A stretch of DNA of 64,000 bases, taken from positions 239,364 through 303,363 of the forward strand of contig NZ_FWXD01000002.1 of assembly GCF_900176275.1 (NCBI RefSeq), given 5' to 3'. The notes below the pieces were generated by a model that was not told the origin of the DNA, searched no databases, and saw only the letters and a list, made by a program, of their open reading frames with translations. This stretch comes from Andreprevotia lacus DSM 23236. Its GTDB lineage: Bacteria; Pseudomonadota; Gammaproteobacteria; Burkholderiales; Chitinibacteraceae. Shown here piece by piece: positions 53,970 to 61,619 of the stretch. The translations under genes and the position numbers were made by a program. Position 1 is the first letter of the stretch. Every line of letters begins with the position of its first letter.

Positions 53970-55823
53970 ATGCACGTTTTTTACGAGGAAGACGGTAGTT
54001 TCAAGGTTGCCACCGTCAAGGAAAGCCAGCCGGCCAGCCTCATGGTGGAAGACGTGCGCGGCAAGCGCAGCAAGGTCAAGACCAGCAACGTGCTGCTGAA
54101 TTTCGAGCGCCCGGACCCGGCCACACTGTGGAGCGAGGCTGAAGCGCTGGCGACCGACATCGACACCGATTTCCTGTGGGAAGTGTGCGAGCAGGCCGAG
54201 TTCTCGTTCGACAAGCTGGCGGCCGATTACTTCGGCGAGAAGCCGAGCGCACCGCAGCAGGCCGCCGTGCTGTTCGCCATCACGCGCAACCCGATGTACT
54301 TCTACAAGAAGGGCAAGGGGCACTACAAGCCAGCGCCGGAAGACAATCTGAAAGCGGCCAAGGCCGGGCTGGAGCGCAAGCAGCGCGAGGCCGAGCAAAT
54401 GGCAGCCTGGCAGGCCGAGCTGATGGCAGGCAAGGTGCCGGAGGCATTTGAAGCGCAGCTGAAGAACCTGCTGCACCGCCCGGACAAGAACCGCATCGAA
54501 TGGAAGGCGCTGGCGCAAGCCGCTGACGAGGCGCACCTGTCGCCGCTCCGTTTGCTGGAAAAGGCTGGTGCGATCAAGGATGTCGAGCAGTATCTGCTGG
54601 ATGGTTTCCTGCTCGAATACTTTCCGAAGGGGCGTGATTTCGAGCCGACCCAACCAGTGAGTGCGCCGGAAGACCTGCCGGTGGCCGATGTACAGGCGTT
54701 CTCGATTGACGACGCAACCACCACCGAAATCGACGACGCGTTCAGCCTGAAAAAGCTGCCCAACGGCAATACGCAGGTGGGCATCCACATTGCCGCGCCG
54801 ACGTTGGGTATCGCCCCGGGCAGCGAGCTGGACCTGCACCTGCTGGAGCGGTTGTCCACCGTCTATTTCCCCGGCGACAAGATCACCATGCTGCCCGACA
54901 GCGCGGTGCGCGTGTTCACGCTGGAAGAGGGCAGCGCCCGTCCGGCGGTCTCGATGTATCTGGAAGTCGGCCCGGGCTTTGACATCCTGTCGCACCGCTC
55001 GGCCATCGAGCGCGTGCCGGTGGCGGCTAACCTGCGCCACGGCGATGTGGAGGCCCACTTCAACGAAGACACCGCCGGCCGCGACGGCGGCGACTACCCG
55101 TGGAAGGCAGAGCTGACTTTTCTGTGGCATCTGGCCGGTGCGCTAGAAGCGCGCCGTGGCCGCGCCGACGACCCGAATGCGCCGGTACGCCTCGACTACA
55201 GCTTCTATGTCGACAAGCTGGATGACGGCAGCAAGCAAGTGCGCATCATCCCGCGCAAGCGCGGCGCCCCGATGGACAAGCTGGTGGCGGAAATGATGAT
55301 TCACGTCAACAGCCAGTGGGGCAAGGATTTGAAAACGGCGGAGATCGCCGCCATCTACCGTACACAGTCGCAAGGTCGTGTGCGCATGACCACGCAGGCC
55401 GGCCCGCACGTGGGGCTGGGGGTGGATTGCTATGCGTGGTCCAGCTCGCCGCTGCGCCGCGCGGTCGATTTCATCAATCAGCAACAATTGCTCGCCATGG
55501 TACGCGGCGACAAGCCGCGCTACGCCCGCAACGACGCCGAGCTGTTTGCCGCCATCGGCTCGTTTGACACTGCTTATGCGGCGTACAACGAGTTCCAGGA
55601 CAAGATGGAGCGCTACTGGTGCCTGCGCTATCTGGAGCAGGAGAACATCAAGGAGTTCTCCGGTTCGGTGATCAAGGAGAACCTGGTGCGTATCGACGGC
55701 ATGCCGCTGGTGCTGCGTGTGGGCGGCTTGCCGGAATTGCCGGCCGGCTCGACGGTCGTACTGCAAAGGCTGGCCATCGACTATCTGGAACTGAATGTCG
55801 ATTGCCGCATGGCAACCATCTGA
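53970..55823 (+). CDS. RNB-domain exoribonuclease (RNase II family)
   Basis: A 617-residue 3'-5' exoribonuclease of the RNB family. The catalytic core starts 'AFSIDDATTTEIDDAFSLKK' with the metal-binding Asp cluster, followed by GIHIAAPTLGIAPGSELDL and 'YAWSSSPLRRAVDFINQQQL', which holds the conserved Arg/Asp. The N-terminal region (MHVFYEEDGSFKVATVKESQ) is unlike E. coli RNase II cold-shock domains and matches a betaproteobacterial RNB type. It is a single gene; a TATAAT at 53938-53943 lies 26 bp upstream. Housekeeping RNA turnover is expected. Confidence 0.9.
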   Translation: MHVFYEEDGSFKVATVKESQPASLMVEDVRGKRSKVKTSNVLLNFERPDPATLWSEAEALATDIDTDFLWEVCEQAEFSFDKLAADYFGEKPSAPQQAAVLFAITRNPMYFYKKGKGHYKPAPEDNLKAAKAGLERKQREAEQMAAWQAELMAGKVPEAFEAQLKNLLHRPDKNRIEWKALAQAADEAHLSPLRLLEKAGAIKDVEQYLLDGFLLEYFPKGRDFEPTQPVSAPEDLPVADVQAFSIDDATTTEIDDAFSLKKLPNGNTQVGIHIAAPTLGIAPGSELDLHLLERLSTVYFPGDKITMLPDSAVRVFTLEEGSARPAVSMYLEVGPGFDILSHRSAIERVPVAANLRHGDVEAHFNEDTAGRDGGDYPWKAELTFLWHLAGALEARRGRADDPNAPVRLDYSFYVDKLDDGSKQVRIIPRKRGAPMDKLVAEMMIHVNSQWGKDLKTAEIAAIYRTQSQGRVRMTTQAGPHVGLGVDCYAWSSSPLRRAVDFINQQQLLAMVRGDKPRYARNDAELFAAIGSFDTAYAAYNEFQDKMERYWCLRYLEQENIKEFSGSVIKENLVRIDGMPLVLRVGGLPELPAGSTVVLQRLAIDYLELNVDCRMATI

Positions 55824-55894
55824 GTGTGTGGCAGCGGCCGGCGCAGTTCGTCGGCCGGCTTGCACGCCTGCGTGGATACGGACTAACTTTGAAC

Positions 55895-56446
55895 ATGCTA
55901 CCGAAACAACCCCTTAGCCGCGTATTGCCCATCCGTTTTCGCAACGGCGAGCAGGTGCGGCAGTTTTCCAAACCCTGCGTGCGCTGCGGTCACATGATCA
56001 ATGCCAAGGACATGCTGGGCACTGCACGGCTGCTGGATGACCATATCGCCATTGCCGCGCAGGCCAATTGCCCCGAGTGTGGCGAGCGCTTTGGCGTATC
56101 GTGCGTGGTGGACATGAACAAGCGCGTGCGCCGCGTGGTGGTGCCGGCATGGCTGTTCGGCATGTATCTGCGTAATCTGCCGGTGCAACAGCACGAGCGT
56201 ACCGCCGATGACGGTTCGCTGGTAGGCAATGTCGACCCCGAACCGGTTGCTGCGGCGCCCGCGCCGGTGCGTGCACCACAACAGGTCGTGCGTGGCGAGG
56301 AGGTGGTCGGCCGCTTCCAGGACAAGCCGATACCAGCCTGGGTGGTGGTGGACGGCAAGCGCATGGACTTCGAGCGGGTGGAGCTGGGGCAGAAGATTGC
56401 CGCACACGAATTCCTGCTGGATGGCTGTCTGGTCTACAAAGACTAG
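55895..56446 (+). CDS. Hypothetical zinc-ribbon-like protein
   Basis: A 183-residue protein not recognised as a known family. Two Cys pairs, 'CVRCGHMINAKDMLG' and 'CPECGERFGVSCVVD', could hold one metal. The rest includes a basic patch (NKRVRRVVVPAWLFG) and a Pro/Ala linker ('AAAPAPVRAPQQVV') before an acidic C-terminal segment (WVVVDGKRMDFERVELG). There is no signal peptide or membrane helix. The ATG at 55895 lacks a strong Shine-Dalgarno, so the true start could be slightly upstream. It lies 71 bp after the exoribonuclease on the same strand. DNA/RNA or protein binding through the zinc site is only a possibility. Confidence 0.65.
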   Translation: MLPKQPLSRVLPIRFRNGEQVRQFSKPCVRCGHMINAKDMLGTARLLDDHIAIAAQANCPECGERFGVSCVVDMNKRVRRVVVPAWLFGMYLRNLPVQQHERTADDGSLVGNVDPEPVAAAPAPVRAPQQVVRGEEVVGRFQDKPIPAWVVVDGKRMDFERVELGQKIAAHEFLLDGCLVYKD

Positions 56447-56479
56447 GCCGCCGTGCGGCATCATGGCGTTAATCCGCAC

Positions 56480-56507
56480 TTGGCTTTGCAAATCAAGCCG
56501 CTATAAT
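56480..56507 (+). promoter_or_regulatory. Sigma-70 promoter of panD
   Basis: TTGGCT, 16-bp spacer, TATAAT (perfect -10), 40 bp before the panD ATG. The hypothetical gene upstream ends at 56446, so this is a separate unit. Confidence 0.7.
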
Positions 56508-56547
56508 CGCCACCCCAACTCGTTTATATGACCGGCGGAGGTTCGCC

Positions 56548-56928
56548 ATGCAACGTTCGATGCTCAAGTCCAAGATTCACCGCGCAACCGCCACCCACGC
56601 GGAGCTGCATTACGAGGGCTCGTGTGCGATTGACGAGGATCTGCTCGACGCGGCCAACATCCGCGAGTTCGAGGCCATCGATATCTGGAATATCAATAAT
56701 GGTGCACGTTTCTCGACCTACGCACTGAAAGCGGCGCGTGGCTCCGGCATCATTTCGGTGAACGGCTCGGCAGCGCGCAGCGCGCAAGTGGGCGACCTGC
56801 TCATCATTGCCACCTTTGCCCACTACGATGAGGCGGAGATCGCCAATCACCAGCCCTCGCTGGTTTATGTCGATTCGGCCAACCGCATGGTGCGGTCGAG
56901 CAACGCGATCCCGACGCAGAACAAGTAA
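56548..56928 (+). CDS. panD: Aspartate 1-decarboxylase (pro-enzyme)
   Basis: A 126-residue PanD that makes beta-alanine for pantothenate and CoA. Self-cleavage at Gly24-Ser25 (HYEGSCAID) creates the pyruvoyl group. [11 protein letters not shown] and '[19 protein letters not shown]' are the standard substrate and tetramer regions. Length and cleavage position match E. coli (126, Gly24-Ser25). It is a single gene with a clear promoter and a terminator. Confidence 0.96.
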   Translation: MQRSMLKSKIHRATATHAELHYEGSCAIDEDLLDAANIREFEAIDIWNINNGARFSTYALKAARGSGIISVNGSAARSAQVGDLLIIATFAHYDEAEIANHQPSLVYVDSANRMVRSSNAIPTQNK

Positions 56929-57000
56929 TTGCCTGCCGGCCGGTGTTGCAAGTGACACAAAAGAGACACCTTGCTGACAAGTAATTCTGTCAGCTTTGAT

Positions 57001-57035
57001 ACAAAAGCCCCCGCCCAAGTTGCGGGGGCTTTTGT
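57001..57035. terminator. Strong terminator after panD
   Basis: ACAAAAGCCCCCGC, loop CCAAGTT, GCGGGGGCTTTTGT: a 14-bp perfect stem followed by TTGTC, 72 bp after the panD stop. It looks able to stop transcription in both directions. Confidence 0.85.
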
Positions 57036-57396
57036 TTGTCTGCGCGCAGGGGTTGTGCTGCGGGGCAGGGGCGCCTTGTCCGTTTGCGGCTTTGCAATAA
57101 AGCAGCACTGTCTGGAAAAGTCCCTGTAATCAAGGCTTGCGGCGAGATGGCGCAGTTGTTTGTTGCCATGCATCGCGCTGCGCACACCTTAGGGTGTTGT
57201 CCTTATCGCGCATGCGTCTTTCTCTGTGCGTAAAAAACGGCGCAGCTGCCTTTTTCGGGCCCCGGGCCGGGCCTTGGCATACCGGATTGTCTGTTGGCAC
57301 ACTCAGCGCGCGCATTGTCCTAGAACCGTGCTTTGCGTGATCTACCCACAACAAAAACCGGTTCAAAAGCCAAGAGAGAGATCTGGAGATCATCTG
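57036..57396. other. Chitinase upstream region, no gene
   Basis: About 360 bp holding the chitinase promoter and leader. Small reading frames on both strands have no matching protein. A GC-rich dyad (GGGCCCCGGGCC near 57257) is visible. No clear -35/-10 pair or activator site could be fixed. Confidence 0.35.
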
Positions 57397-59466
57397 ATGA
57401 ATTTGAAGCCCTTTGCACTCGCCACGGTGATGGTGACTGCGGTTGCCAGTGCCTACGCTGCGACCTACCCGGCGTGGAGCGCCACACAAACCTATACCGG
57501 TGGCGAAATCGTCACCTTCCAGGGTGTCAACTACAAGGCCCAGTGGTGGACCGTCGGCAACAGCCCGGCCACCGATTCCGGCGTGGCCGGTTCGGGCAAG
57601 GTATGGTTGATCGTCGGCCCGGCCGATAGCACCACCAGCGTACCGACCGCAACCCCGACTGCCGCTCCGACCGTAGCACCGACCGCAACGCCGACGGCTA
57701 CCCCGGGCAGCTGCACCGTTGCCGAGTGGAATACCAGCACTGCCTATAACGGCGGCGCACAAGTGGCCTACAACGGCCGCCTGTACAAGGCCAAGTGGTG
57801 GACACAGGGCAACGTGCCGTCGAGCAGCACCGGCTCGGGCCTGCCGTGGGAAGACGTTGGCCCGTGCAGCGGCACGCCGACTGCCACCCCGACGGTTGCA
57901 CCGACCACCAAGCCGACTGTAGCCCCGACTGCTACGCCGACGGCTACCCCGACCGCTACCCCGACCGCCGTACCGACAGCGACGCCGACTGCAGTACCGA
58001 CGACCAAGCCGACCGTTGCACCGACAGCCACACCGACAGCCACACCGACAGCCGTTCCGACTGCAACGCCGACCGCCGTGCCGACGGCAACCCCGACGGT
58101 TGCGCCGACGACCAAGCCGACCGTTGCACCGACCATTCCGCCGGTTACCGGTGGCCGCCAGGTGGGTTCCTACTTCGCACAGTGGGGCATCTACGGCCGC
58201 AACTATCAGGTCACCAACGTGGACAGCAGCGGTTCTGCAGCCAAGATGACCTTCCTGAACTACGCCTTCGGCAACATCTACCAGAAGAACGGTGGTTACG
58301 AGTGCGGCATCATCAACAAGCTGGAATCGGGTTCGACCAATCCGAGCGATCCGTCCGCCGGTACCGGTGGCGACGCATGGGCCGACTACCAGAAGGGCTT
58401 CCCGGGCGACGCCTGGGGCTGGCCGCAGTGGGACGACCCGCGCAACGGCAAGTCCGGCCCGCTCAAGGGTAACTTCAACCAGCTCAAGCAGCTGAAGGCC
58501 AAGTACCCGAACCTGAAGGTATTCATCTCGCTGGGCGGCTGGACCTGGTCCAAGTGGTTCTCGGCAGCTTCTGCTACCGACGCACTGCGCAAGCAGCTGG
58601 TGAGCAGTTGTATCGACGTTTACATCAAGGGCAACCTGCCGTTTGATGCAGGCTCCAACGCCGGTGGTCCGGGCGTGGCAGCCGGCGTGTTCGACGGCGT
58701 GGACATCGACTGGGAATTCCCGGGCGGTGGCGGCCAGCCGTACAACACCGTCAACGCAGCCGACAAGCAGAACTTCACGCTGTTGCTGGCCGAGTTCCGC
58801 AAGCAGCTTGACGCAATCGGCGCTACCGACGGCAAGCACTACGGTCTGACCGTGGCGATTGGCTCGGGCAAGGACAAGATCGACAACACCGATCCGGCCG
58901 AGTACAGCAAGCAGCTGGACTGGATCAACCTGATGTCGTACGACTTCCACGGCGGCTGGGAAGCCACCGGTCCGACCGACTTCCACAGCCATCTGTACGC
59001 TGATCCGGCCAGCCCGAACTACAACGATCCGAAGACCGGTCTGCCGGGCCTGGGCGCGCAGTACAACATCGACAGCGCGATCAAGAATCTGGTTGCAGCC
59101 GGCGCACCGGCCAGCAAGATCGTGGTCGGCGTGCCGTTCTACGGTCGCGGCTGGACTGGCGTGAAGAACGTCAACAACGGTCTGTACCAACCGGCTACCG
59201 CACCGGCCAAGGGCACTTACGAAGCCGGCATCGAGGACTACAAGGTACTGAAGAGCGCCGCCGGCAACGTGTTTGTCAGCCCGGTGACCAAGCAGTCGTG
59301 GAAGTTCGACGGCAGCACCTTCTGGTCGTACGACACACCGGAAGTCATCCAGACCAAGATCGACTACGTGAAGGCCAACGGCCTGGGTGGTCTGTTCAGC
59401 TGGTCGCTGGATGGTGACGATGCATCGGGTTCGCTGATGAGCGTCATGAGCCAGGTTCGCCAGTAA
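57397..59466 (+). CDS. Secreted GH18 chitinase with two CBM5/12 modules
   Basis: A 689-residue secreted endochitinase. Order: signal peptide (MNLKPFALATVMVTAVASAYA); CBM5/12 about 23-77 (YPAWSATQTYTGGEIVTFQG to KAQWWTVGNSP, with the surface Trp pair); Thr-Pro linker; second CBM5/12 about 106-155 (EWNTSTAYNGGAQVAYNG, KAKWWTQGN, with a framing Cys pair); a long x-T-x-P linker to about 250; GH18 barrel about 255-685. The catalytic motif is FDGVDIDWEFPGG with Asp438 and Glu440. The barrel ends GLFSWSLDGDD. ATG 57397 has GGAGATC upstream; a longer frame has no signal. It supplies GlcNAc oligomers for nagA. It is the first of three matching modular genes. Confidence 0.95.
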   Translation: MNLKPFALATVMVTAVASAYAATYPAWSATQTYTGGEIVTFQGVNYKAQWWTVGNSPATDSGVAGSGKVWLIVGPADSTTSVPTATPTAAPTVAPTATPTATPGSCTVAEWNTSTAYNGGAQVAYNGRLYKAKWWTQGNVPSSSTGSGLPWEDVGPCSGTPTATPTVAPTTKPTVAPTATPTATPTATPTAVPTATPTAVPTTKPTVAPTATPTATPTAVPTATPTAVPTATPTVAPTTKPTVAPTIPPVTGGRQVGSYFAQWGIYGRNYQVTNVDSSGSAAKMTFLNYAFGNIYQKNGGYECGIINKLESGSTNPSDPSAGTGGDAWADYQKGFPGDAWGWPQWDDPRNGKSGPLKGNFNQLKQLKAKYPNLKVFISLGGWTWSKWFSAASATDALRKQLVSSCIDVYIKGNLPFDAGSNAGGPGVAAGVFDGVDIDWEFPGGGGQPYNTVNAADKQNFTLLLAEFRKQLDAIGATDGKHYGLTVAIGSGKDKIDNTDPAEYSKQLDWINLMSYDFHGGWEATGPTDFHSHLYADPASPNYNDPKTGLPGLGAQYNIDSAIKNLVAAGAPASKIVVGVPFYGRGWTGVKNVNNGLYQPATAPAKGTYEAGIEDYKVLKSAAGNVFVSPVTKQSWKFDGSTFWSYDTPEVIQTKIDYVKANGLGGLFSWSLDGDDASGSLMSVMSQVRQ

Positions 59467-59483
59467 TACGGCAGCAAGGCATG

Positions 59484-59513
59484 AAAGCCCTCCCTTCGGG
59501 GAGGGCTTTTTTA
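59484..59513 (+). terminator. Terminator after chitinase
   Basis: AGCCCTCCC, loop TTCG, GGGAGGGCT, T-run; 20 bp after the stop, so the next modular gene is a separate transcript. Confidence 0.92.
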
Positions 59514-59659
59514 TGAAAGCGACAAAGCGCTGACCGTTGGTCGGCAATCTGGCACTTTCATTGGCGCTCCTTTAAGCTCGCGCCCGCAACACGACACGAC
59601 AATGCCGCCGCAGAGCGGTCCGTATATCAGCAATCAAGAAAAAACTGACGGAGAGAGTC

Positions 59660-61465
59660 ATGCAGCACTACTTCAGCCTTGCCAAGGGGCTTGCAGGTGC
59701 AATGGTTTTAACGGCTGCCGCAACGGCACACGCGGCCAGCTATCCCGCCTGGAGCGCCGACACCACCTATACCGGTGGTGAAACCGTTTCCTTCAACGGC
59801 AACAACTATCAAGCGCAGTGGTGGACGCGGGGCGACAGCCCGGCCACCGCATCCGGCCCGGTGGGGTCGGGCAAGGTCTGGCTGTTGCTGGGCGCTGCCA
59901 CCGGTACGCCGACAGCGACGCCACAGCCGGCGGCGACGCCGACCACCAAGCCGACCAGCGCACCGGTTGCAACGCCGGTTGCAACACTGGCGCCGACCAG
60001 GGTGAGCACGCCCACGCCTGGCCCGGCTGCCAGCGGCTATCCGGCCTGGGATGCCAACACGATCTACGACGTGGCCGGCACGCGTGTGAGCTACAACGGC
60101 GCGATTTATCAGAACAAATGGTGGACGCGTGGCGACAACCCGGCCCAAGCCGGTGCCTATGGCGTGTGGCAGCTGGTGAGCACGGCGGTGACGCCTGCGC
60201 CGACGGCGATTCCGACTGCTGCGCCCACGGCCACGCCGCGCCCAACCAGCACGCCGGTGCCGACCCTGGCCCCAACGCCGGTTGCCACGCCCAAGCCGAC
60301 CGCAACGCCGGCCCCCACGGCCACGCCAGTGCCGTCACCGCAACCGACAGCGACACCGGTACCAAGCGCCGACAGCTGCGACAACGCCGCCATTGTCACC
60401 GCCGTGACCTCAAGCGCGGGCGTGGCCCGCATCGGCTCGGTCTATTCGTCCACCCTGTACGACCCGAGCAACGAAACCACTGGCAACAACACGCACCAGC
60501 CGCAAAAAATCACCGTCAAGGTCACGCGTGCCGGCGCTGCACTGGCCGGTTGCAAGGTGAAGTGGACGCCGGTCAACGGCAATGACAGCGGCTGGGTATT
60601 CCCGCTGGCCGACAAGACCGACAGCAACGGCCAGGTCAGTGCATGGTGGACGGCCGGCAAGGCCAGCCTGCAAACCGTGCAGGCCAGCGTGCAGCATCAG
60701 GACGGCAGCAGCAGCCAGACCGAGATCACCGGCCAGGCGTATCCGCACAGCACCCGCGCCAACTCCATCCACTTCAACTGGAGCTCGCCGGTATGGGACC
60801 GCTTCAGTGTGGACGTCACACCGCAGAGCTGGGCGCCGACCACGTATTATTCGGCGATCAACTTCCCCGGCGGTTACACCGGCATCCAGACCAGCCAGGT
60901 GCTGTTCTCGCTGTGGGACGTCAATGGCGTCAGCCCGGTCGTGCTGAACAAGGGCATAGCCACGTGCTCCAATTTCGGCGGCGAGGGCACCGGCATCAAG
61001 TGCTACGCGCCGATCACGCCTCAGGTCAATGTCACCTACCGCTTCGAGCTGGAAGTGGCGCCGACCAGCGATGGCCGCACCGACTACACGCTGTATTTCA
61101 CCGACATGAGCGTGGGCACGCGTACCTTGTTTGCCACCATGCGCTACCAGACGTCGGTGACGCCGTCGGGTGCCTCGGCCTTCGTCGAGGACTGGAGCGA
61201 GGCCAAGGCATCGTGCCTCGCGAATAGCGCGCGCACCGCTTACTTCCACAACGTGAAGTACCGCAACAAGTCCACCGGGGTGACCACGGAAATCCGCAAG
61301 GGCTATGGCGATGCTGTCTACAACCAGTGGCACAACGAGATTTGCGCCAACTATGCGTTCACGGCCGAAAACGGCAAGTTCAAGCTCAGCACCGGTGGTG
61401 AAGTCGTCGGCACGCCGCTGAACCTGCCGGGTGGTGCCACCAGCGTCAACGTATCGCTGGATTGA
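59660..61465 (+). CDS. Secreted CBM5/12 protein with Ig-like and DUF3472 domains
   Basis: A 601-residue secreted protein. Order: signal peptide (about 1-26); CBM5/12 about 27-80 (YPAWSADTTYTGGETVSFNG, QAQWWTRGDSPAT); Thr-Pro linker; second CBM5/12 about 128-175 (YPAWDANTIYDVAGTRVSYNG, 'NKWWTRGDNPAQ'); linker; an Ig-like/Big-like domain about 240-360 ('KITVKVTRAGAALAGCKVKW', 'TDSNGQVSAWWTAGKASLQT'); and a DUF3472-type C-terminus about 365-600 ('FNWSSPVWDRFSVDVTP', 'GGYTGIQTSQVLFSLWDVNG', 'FGGEGTGIKCYAPI'). No catalytic motif is known for DUF3472. The Ig-like domain resembles adhesin domains. The chitin modules place it on chitin; whether it is an enzyme or a scaffold is unknown. GGAGAGAGTC precedes the ATG. 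Confidence 0.9.
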   Translation: MQHYFSLAKGLAGAMVLTAAATAHAASYPAWSADTTYTGGETVSFNGNNYQAQWWTRGDSPATASGPVGSGKVWLLLGAATGTPTATPQPAATPTTKPTSAPVATPVATLAPTRVSTPTPGPAASGYPAWDANTIYDVAGTRVSYNGAIYQNKWWTRGDNPAQAGAYGVWQLVSTAVTPAPTAIPTAAPTATPRPTSTPVPTLAPTPVATPKPTATPAPTATPVPSPQPTATPVPSADSCDNAAIVTAVTSSAGVARIGSVYSSTLYDPSNETTGNNTHQPQKITVKVTRAGAALAGCKVKWTPVNGNDSGWVFPLADKTDSNGQVSAWWTAGKASLQTVQASVQHQDGSSSQTEITGQAYPHSTRANSIHFNWSSPVWDRFSVDVTPQSWAPTTYYSAINFPGGYTGIQTSQVLFSLWDVNGVSPVVLNKGIATCSNFGGEGTGIKCYAPITPQVNVTYRFELEVAPTSDGRTDYTLYFTDMSVGTRTLFATMRYQTSVTPSGASAFVEDWSEAKASCLANSARTAYFHNVKYRNKSTGVTTEIRKGYGDAVYNQWHNEICANYAFTAENGKFKLSTGGEVVGTPLNLPGGATSVNVSLD

Positions 61466-61619
61466 TCCAGCAGCATGCCGGCAGTGCTGCAGGGTGCTGC
61501 CGGCGTGTTTCAAAAATGAAAATTTAGAAAATCGCTACATGCTTATTTACGCGATATGATGCGGCACCGATGCCGTCAGCATGTATCGGAAAAAAATAAT
61601 GCCAAGCCAGGAGTGAGAC

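Noticed and set aside
57625..58140. Possible CRISPR or tandem-repeat locus in the linker DNA
   Set aside because: The repeats are 12-bp codon units in frame with no spacers, explained fully by x-Thr-x-Pro protein linkers.
57130..59547. An 805-residue minus-strand frame over the chitinase
   Set aside because: The apparent Cys/Arg/Gly repeats are just the antisense of the Thr-Pro linker codons. The plus-strand gene has signal peptide, CBMs and the GH18 motif.
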